Shown: in pieces, positions 5,676 through 9,550 of the stretch
Numbering within the stretch: the stretch's first letter is position 1
Layout of the letters: each line of letters starts with the position of its first letter
Notes under the pieces: generated by a model
Database searches by the model: none
What the model saw: the letters and a program-made list of their open reading frames with translations, nothing else
What the model was told of the DNA's origin: nothing
Source of the DNA: Lachnospiraceae bacterium
Lineage (GTDB): Bacteria > Bacillota > Clostridia > Lachnospirales > Lachnospiraceae
Reading direction: 5' to 3'
Length of the DNA stretch: 9,550 bases
Assembly (NCBI GenBank): GCA_017477805.1
Contig: JAFUUM010000003.1
Location: forward strand, 1 to 9,550
Position numbers and translations under genes: made by a program

Positions 5676-6440
5676 TCAGGCAACGTGTCTTCCGCAGCTT
5701 CTTGCACAATGTTGCATTTTATATTGCGTCTTGTTGCAACGCGAGATCCATAAAAATGTTTTTGCTTTGGGTCCAATGACGGTATCATCCGCAGTGTTTA
5801 TAAACCTGAAGATCCTCCCTGCATCGTCCTCATCCAGTTCTTTTCGCTTTGCAAAATAAGACCGATTGTCCGTCTCCTCCATCAACGTATCAATTCTTTC
5901 GGCTTTCACCGAATATCCGTTGATCAGATATGCTTCTGCAAGTTTCCTTGCCGCAAAAGTGCAAAGAAAATCCGGGGCTCCCAGGGATACCAGCCCGCAG
6001 AATTTGTAGCTGAGAATTGCTAAAAGATCCGGCGCCTGCCCTGTGATGCCGTGGTCCTCGCAAAATCGGAGGATCCCGTCTTCCTCAGTCGAGTAGTCCA
6101 AGTAATCGGCAACGTACTTCTCCCAGACTTCCAGCGTTTTGGTGTTATTCAGTTCGTTTGCATCCACTTCTGTACCGTAGCGGTTTTTCGTGTCGTGATA
6201 CCACAAGCCGATCTCGTAAAGGCTCCGGGCAAGCGTTACAAAATCCTGAACCATAAAGTTCACCAGCCCGGGTTCAAAAGAAAGCTCCACTCTGAGGATG
6301 CGTCCTAAGTCCTGTACCTCGCCAAAGGTCACTGACTCGTCGAGACCGGGCATCATCACAACGCCTATGGCATCGCAAGCGCCCAGAAGATCCAAAATAC
6401 ACCGAGAAAAGAAATGACTGTCAAATTGTGTTTTTCCCAA
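5676..6440 (-). CDS. Hypothetical helical protein, 254 aa (TTG start)
   Basis: Family not recognised. I choose TTG at 6440-6438 because AAGGAGG lies at 6455-6449, eight bases upstream. The frame is open further up to 6542, but that extension is encoded by the TGCAA array and has no SD. The protein is soluble and mostly helical: residues 1-80 include hydrophobic helices (ILDLLGACDAIGVVMM, 15-30), 100-185 look like paired amphipathic helices, and 190-215 is charged. The last 20 residues (CNKTQYKMQHCARSCGRHVA) contain three cysteines and are encoded by a phased repeat array. They may be a by-product of reading into regulatory DNA, since the preceding part ends plausibly around KAKTFLWIS. The stop codon lies inside the palindrome CCTGATCAGG (5671-5680). 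A terminator separates this gene from the HTH gene. Before the IS insertion the 4037-3321 gene followed after about 55 bases. Confidence 0.78.
   Translation of the reverse strand: MGKTQFDSHFFSRCILDLLGACDAIGVVMMPGLDESVTFGEVQDLGRILRVELSFEPGLVNFMVQDFVTLARSLYEIGLWYHDTKNRYGTEVDANELNNTKTLEVWEKYVADYLDYSTEEDGILRFCEDHGITGQAPDLLAILSYKFCGLVSLGAPDFLCTFAARKLAEAYLINGYSVKAERIDTLMEETDNRSYFAKRKELDEDDAGRIFRFINTADDTVIGPKAKTFLWISRCNKTQYKMQHCARSCGRHVA
5692..5738 (-). repeat. Phased TGCAA array A, upstream of the original 4037 gene
   Basis: Minus-strand units are TGCAA (5738-5734), CGCAA (5728-5724), TGCAA (5716-5712), TGCAA (5706-5702) and TGCGG (5696-5692). Spacings are 10, 12, 10 and 10, so the units lie on about one face of the helix. 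The array overlaps the 3' end of the 6440-5676 gene and, in the pre-insertion layout, ended roughly 70 bases before the next start codon. Confidence 0.65.
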
Positions 6441-6448
6441 AATGAACC

Positions 6449-6455
6449 CCTCCTT
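6449..6455 (-). promoter_or_regulatory. Shine-Dalgarno deciding the TTG start at 6440
   Basis: AAGGAGG on the minus strand, eight bases before TTG 6440. No comparable SD precedes the longer reading starting at 6542, so the shorter start is preferred. Confidence 0.75.
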
Positions 6456-6469
6456 TTCTTCTATTATCG

Positions 6470-6506
6470 TTGCAGCATTCTTGCAACATCGTTGCATCTT
6501 ATTGCA
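6470..6506 (-). repeat. Phased TGCAA array B, leader of the 6440 gene
   Basis: Four exact TGCAA units on the minus strand, at 6506-6502, 6496-6492, 6485-6481 and 6474-6470, with spacings 10, 11 and 11. The array ends 30 bases before TTG 6440. It begins TGCAATAAGATGCAACG, close to array A's TGCAACAAGACGCAATA. The regular helical phasing suggests repeated protein-binding sites, or repeated sites in the leader RNA. Confidence 0.7.
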
Positions 6507-6546
6507 ATGTTCACAGTAAAAACACTTTATCACTTTCCTCAAAGTT

Positions 6547-6574
6547 TGTATATAGATTTTCAGGGGAATTTGAA
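6547..6574 (-). promoter_or_regulatory. Weak promoter candidate for the 6440 gene
   Basis: On the minus strand TTCAAA (6574-6569) and TATACA (6552-6547) are 16 bases apart, each matching consensus at 4/6. It sits between the terminator at 6622-6599 and the gene, where a promoter is needed if the terminator works. The RNA would have a leader of about 100 bases containing array B. Confidence 0.28.
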
Positions 6575-6598
6575 AAAAATTTTGGAAAGTACATAAAA

Positions 6599-6622
6599 GC
6601 CCCGATTTTCAACAATCGGGGC
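6599..6622 (-). terminator. Rho-independent terminator after the HTH gene
   Basis: On the minus strand a perfect 9-bp stem, GCCCCGATT with AATCGGGGC and a 6-base loop, is followed directly by TTTT. It starts 24 bases after the stop of the 7612-6647 gene, so that gene probably ends a transcript here, at least in part. Confidence 0.88.
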
Positions 6623-6646
6623 CGTTTTCGTTCCGGAGTTTTTGTT

Positions 6647-7612
6647 CTAGAGTTTTTTCTCTTCTACAATGCATTTTCTCGGAAGATCAACGCACATGGC
6701 GGTAATCTTCGTCTTGACTTTTACACCGCGGAAAAAGTTTACAAATGAGTCAAAGCGGAATTTACCCGCAAATACGATTACATTCTTGATGTCTTTGCCA
6801 TTCAGGGATTTCGGATCCCAGGCATCCCGGAGAAACAACGGGGAATACCGTTGCATGGCCTTTTTCATAGTTTCCGGATCTATCGTCCCCGGAAGATCAT
6901 AGCCTTCATCTACGATGAAGTTCCAATATTTCGGTTCGATTCCCTGCACACGAAAGATAAAATCAGACGGCAATTCCAATGCGTACTTGCTTATCGGAAG
7001 TTCCTTTGGCGGTACGATCATGACAGACTTCCCTTGCTTCAGGTAATACTCTATCAGCATGTCCCTAATGCGGGGGATACCATACTCCAGCGAAATAGCC
7101 TTCAAATCCAGCGAATCGTCTTTTTTCATCACTTCATCCTTCGGTATTTTTCCATTCGCTCTCAGTAATTGATCAAGCGTGACTTCGCTCGGATCGGCCG
7201 CATGTTTGGCGATTGCTACAAGGAGACCGGTAGAAACCGGCTTTTCGATCTTCCCATTCACGATCCGGGAAAAGGTGGATGGACCCTTTTCCCCGCAGGC
7301 TCTGGAGAATTCTGCCATGCTCCGATCATCGCCTTTGGCCTTGTTTATAAATTTCGCCAGTGCTTCCTTGTTCGGGACACGGACCTGTTCATAATTTTCA
7401 GATGCCCAGATCAGTTCCTGATTCCACTTGGATTTGTCCGAAACAAGTTCAGTATCAAAATCTTTCTCATATTCCAGGATCTCTGTTTGTTCTTCATCGG
7501 AAAGATCTCCGGATTCCCATTTATGCTTCTGTGCTTCAAATTCAGCATCAGCCTGAAAAGCCCTCGCCATATCTGCCTGGAATTTCTCGTCATCGTACGG
7601 ATTCTTCTTCAT
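6647..7612 (-). CDS. HTH (XRE/lambda-repressor-like) protein with unknown C-terminal domain, 321 aa
   Basis: The start is ATG 7612 (MKKNPYDDEK), with GGGAAGG at 7627-7621 eight bases upstream. A longer open frame to 7759 is rejected because it would overlap the vWA gene and include the repeat array. Residues 1-80 are strongly acidic and probably helical (ESGDLSDEEQTEILEYEKDF). Residues 85-150 look like a lambda-repressor-type HTH: a helix ALAKFINKAK, then SMAEFSRACG and PSTFSRIVNGKIEKPVSTGL as the putative second and third helices, then a closing helix to LLRANG. Residues 168-321 form an alpha/beta domain I do not recognise, rich in short hydrophobic strands (KSVMIVPP, NVIVFAGK, KITAMCVDL). 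A DNA-binding regulator of this locus is the simplest reading, and the three phased TGCAA arrays are candidate sites for it. That link is inference. It follows the vWA gene by 76 bases and ends in a clear terminator. Confidence 0.85.
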   Translation of the reverse strand: MKKNPYDDEKFQADMARAFQADAEFEAQKHKWESGDLSDEEQTEILEYEKDFDTELVSDKSKWNQELIWASENYEQVRVPNKEALAKFINKAKGDDRSMAEFSRACGEKGPSTFSRIVNGKIEKPVSTGLLVAIAKHAADPSEVTLDQLLRANGKIPKDEVMKKDDSLDLKAISLEYGIPRIRDMLIEYYLKQGKSVMIVPPKELPISKYALELPSDFIFRVQGIEPKYWNFIVDEGYDLPGTIDPETMKKAMQRYSPLFLRDAWDPKSLNGKDIKNVIVFAGKFRFDSFVNFFRGVKVKTKITAMCVDLPRKCIVEEKKL

Positions 7613-7633
7613 TCTATTATCCTTCCCATAGTG

Positions 7634-7658
7634 TTGCGTCCCCGTGCAACGTATTGCT
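7634..7658 (-). repeat. Phased GCAA array C, leader of the HTH gene
   Basis: Minus-strand units are AGCAA (7658-7654), TGCAC (7648-7644) and CGCAA (7638-7634), exactly 10 bases apart and ending 21 bases before ATG 7612. The DNA also contains the inverted repeat GTTGC/GCAAC (7633-7637, 7646-7650), which could form a hairpin near the SD. This is the weakest of the three arrays, with three units and none the exact TGCAA, but spacing and position match array B. Confidence 0.5.
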
Positions 7659-7688
7659 TCTTGGATAATACTACTACAGAATTTTCCT

Positions 7689-9550
7689 TCAGGAAAGATA
7701 AAAAACTTCTCCCCTTGGCCGAAACGGCAGTCTCCCCCCTGCTGGAAGAACGTAGGCATGCTCTCTTTTCACATCCAGATGGTCTTCGATCCATCCGTCC
7801 GTAATGATAAGGATGGGGCCGTCTTTTGGAAAATCCTTTGCGGTTTGGAGAAGATCAACAGCCGGCTGGAGCTTCGTTCCGCCCCTTCCGATCACTTTTA
7901 CTCTCCCGGCAATATCATCCGGTGTCATGTATCCGGCATCGTAGGCGTTTGCATCGCAAAAGATCACTCTTGCCGCGATCACTTCCCGGGAGGCTGCATA
8001 GCTTGCCACTGCCCCAAGGGCTTTTCCGATTTCCGAAGGTTCCATGGATCCGGAGGTATCGATGATCACCCCAAAAGTTCTTGCTGCATCCGCAGTTTCC
8101 GCAGGAACGAATCTTGCCCTTGGAATATCCGGCGTACAGCTCTGTCTTCTGCTGGGGTGCGCATAGCTCCTGTGCTTTTCAAGCGGTCTGATATGTGCAT
8201 TAAACCATTCCGCCAGTTTCACATCCCACGGAACGGGAGGGACCGCCAGCGCCCTGATCTCCTCCACAAGGCCTGCCGGAATGTACCCCCGTCCCCTTCT
8301 TGCAATTTCGTATTCCAGGCCCTGGGATAATGCATTTCGATAGAACTCATCCAGGGAAACACCACGGCCGGCATTTCCAAACCCGCCCGGTCTTCTTCCC
8401 ATAATGTCTCCCCGGCCATTTCCCCGGAAGGTGTCCAGGCGCCTGAACCTTTTTATGTCGCAGATGATCTCATCATAGATTTCTTCCGCAGACTTGTTTT
8501 TCAACGCCGGGTCATAAAGAACCCCTTCGGGCATGACACCGACCTGCATCTCATAAAGCCAGCCGTTGATCACGTAATCGGTGGCGATATTCCACAGATA
8601 CGGGTCCCGTCCTGCCAGACGGTTATGATGCATCAGAGCCGCGTGAAGAAACTCATGGGCCATGACAAATCTCCACTCATTATCGGAAAGGTTCTTAGAT
8701 GTGTTGATGTAGATAATCCCTTCATAGGCATCTACCGCCGCCAGACTGATGTCATACTTCCTGCATTCTTCCACATCATCAACGATCTTAAAGGATGCCG
8801 CAATAGCGCCAAGCAAGGGAAAGGAATTGATAAACCATCCGGCGATCTGTCTACCAAAGGAATCTTCTCTCTCATGATGAGCCACGGAGTCGATTGCTCC
8901 GGAAACCGACCTTGCAAGACTGCCGGCAAACTTCACTGCAAATTCATTTTGTTTCCGGTCTCCCCACCTGTCGATCCCATATTCGATGGGCGTATCAAGG
9001 CCATCCATGTCCATGGAATCGATCGCGCCGACGCCGTAGATGTGATCATTCTCATCCCAATGCTCCCGCAGAAGATACTCATAGAGCTTGTTTTCATCTT
9101 CCAGAATGCCAAGGGGGATATTCCCAATCGGAAGCGCATTCAGCGGGTCTCCCAGCTTGATGTCCTGCAGAAATTTGTCCACATAGATGTCGCAGGCGAT
9201 GTTCCACATTTTTTTATTAAATCTCGGCTTTTTGACCTTGTTTCCGGATAGGTCCTCCTCCACGACCCCCGGGACCTTTTCCAGATCATAATGGCCAAAA
9301 CAGTTGTGAAGGATGCAGTGTGCAATGGCATACGCCCAGTTTTTGGGCGAAAGGGAAACGTTTCTGTTCACCAGGACCATACCGTCAGCTCTGGAGCAGG
9401 CAGGTGTTTTTTTGCCCAGCTCGTTTTTCCCCACAATCTTGACATTATAGATCACAAGGAGCTGAAACACCGCATTTCTCTGCACGATTTCTATTCCCTG
9501 ACGGAGCTGGACCAGATTAGCATCTTCTTTTTCTTTATGTTGTTTTCCCA
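7689..9550 (-). CDS. vWA-domain protein with two metallopeptidase-like domains, 5' end missing
   Basis: The last 619 codons of a gene whose frame stays open to the right edge. A GTG at 9485 is possible, but it has no good SD and the preceding residues (LVQLRQGIEIV) continue a helix, so I place the start outside. Numbering from that GTG: copy 1 of a DUF2201-type metallopeptidase-like domain has AHCILHNCFGH at 54-64 and WNIACD at 94-99. Copy 2 has MAHEFLHAALMHH at 275-287, with the HEFLH zinc-peptidase motif at 277-281, and WNIATD at 298-303. A glycine- and arginine-rich linker lies at about 350-400. The C-terminal vWA domain has a full MIDAS: DTSGS at 476-480, T537 in GRGGT, and ITDG at 561-564. 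Such proteins are typically encoded near MoxR-type or other AAA+ ATPases, and metal-dependent binding to the AAA protein of this locus is plausible. Copy 1 lacks the catalytic Glu. No signal peptide can be judged. Confidence 0.88.
   Translation of the reverse strand, partial: GKQHKEKEDANLVQLRQGIEIVQRNAVFQLLVIYNVKIVGKNELGKKTPACSRADGMVLVNRNVSLSPKNWAYAIAHCILHNCFGHYDLEKVPGVVEEDLSGNKVKKPRFNKKMWNIACDIYVDKFLQDIKLGDPLNALPIGNIPLGILEDENKLYEYLLREHWDENDHIYGVGAIDSMDMDGLDTPIEYGIDRWGDRKQNEFAVKFAGSLARSVSGAIDSVAHHEREDSFGRQIAGWFINSFPLLGAIAASFKIVDDVEECRKYDISLAAVDAYEGIIYINTSKNLSDNEWRFVMAHEFLHAALMHHNRLAGRDPYLWNIATDYVINGWLYEMQVGVMPEGVLYDPALKNKSAEEIYDEIICDIKRFRRLDTFRGNGRGDIMGRRPGGFGNAGRGVSLDEFYRNALSQGLEYEIARRGRGYIPAGLVEEIRALAVPPVPWDVKLAEWFNAHIRPLEKHRSYAHPSRRQSCTPDIPRARFVPAETADAARTFGVIIDTSGSMEPSEIGKALGAVASYAASREVIAARVIFCDANAYDAGYMTPDDIAGRVKVIGRGGTKLQPAVDLLQTAKDFPKDGPILIITDGWIEDHLDVKREHAYVLPAGGRLPFRPRGEVFYLS

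Noticed and set aside
5671..5680. Palindrome CCTGATCAGG as an IS end or recombination site
   Set aside because: It lies 38 bases outside the element's supported right end, has no partner at the left end, and IS110 elements lack terminal inverted repeats.
5692..6506. TGCAA repeats as a CRISPR array or plasmid iterons
   Set aside because: The units are too short and closely spaced for CRISPR, and there is no replication gene or origin-like DnaA or AT-rich context to support iterons.
6441..6542. Longer reading of the 6440 gene from TTG 6542
   Set aside because: No SD precedes it and the extra residues are encoded by the TGCAA array; TTG 6440 has AAGGAGG at good spacing.
7613..7759. N-terminal extension of the HTH gene giving 370 aa
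   Set aside because: It overlaps the vWA gene and reads through array C. ATG 7612 has a proper SD.

Overview
The window looks like a chromosomal piece of a low-to-mid GC Gram-positive anaerobe, most likely Clostridia and perhaps Lachnospiraceae. This is inferred from strong AGGAGG-type Shine-Dalgarno (SD) sequences, two well-supported TTG starts, and the AAA and vWA protein types. Nothing in the sequence fixes the genus.

All host genes lie on the minus strand, so the locus reads right to left. 9550-7689 is a vWA-domain protein carrying two copies of a putative metallopeptidase-like domain; its start lies beyond the window. 7612-6647 is a protein with a lambda-repressor-like helix-turn-helix (HTH), followed by a clear terminator at 6622-6599. 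6440-5676 is an unrecognised helical protein with a TTG start. 4037-3321 is an unrecognised acidic protein. 3282-424 is a 952-residue protein with two intact CbbX/SpoVK-type AAA+ modules and probably a degenerate third. 240-1 is the 5' part of an unrecognised gene with a TTG start. An AAA+ motor, a vWA/metallopeptidase-like protein, an HTH protein and lineage-specific partners suggest a MoxR-vWA-like NTP-dependent assembly, possibly a chaperone or conflict system. That role is inference.

The locus is interrupted at 4051-5631 by a complete IS110-family insertion sequence in the opposite orientation. Its ends can be placed to the base by four independent signals. Joining the right end to the left end through a CT core creates a sigma-A promoter, with TTGACT and TATTAT 17 bp apart. 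The left end can fold into a two-loop bridge RNA. The first loop matches both halves of the interrupted host site. The second loop partly matches the element's own ends. Removing the element restores a normal SD for the 4037-3321 gene. The predicted target is therefore an antisense ribosome-binding site, and nine bases of the same target occur intact at the SD of the neighbouring AAA gene.

The other unusual feature is a set of phased short repeats, TGCAA-type at 10-12 bp spacing. They occur upstream of the HTH gene, upstream of the 6440 gene, and upstream of where the 4037 gene began before the insertion. The last of these is followed by five GGA repeats exactly 10 bp apart in the reconstructed sequence, ending in the SD.
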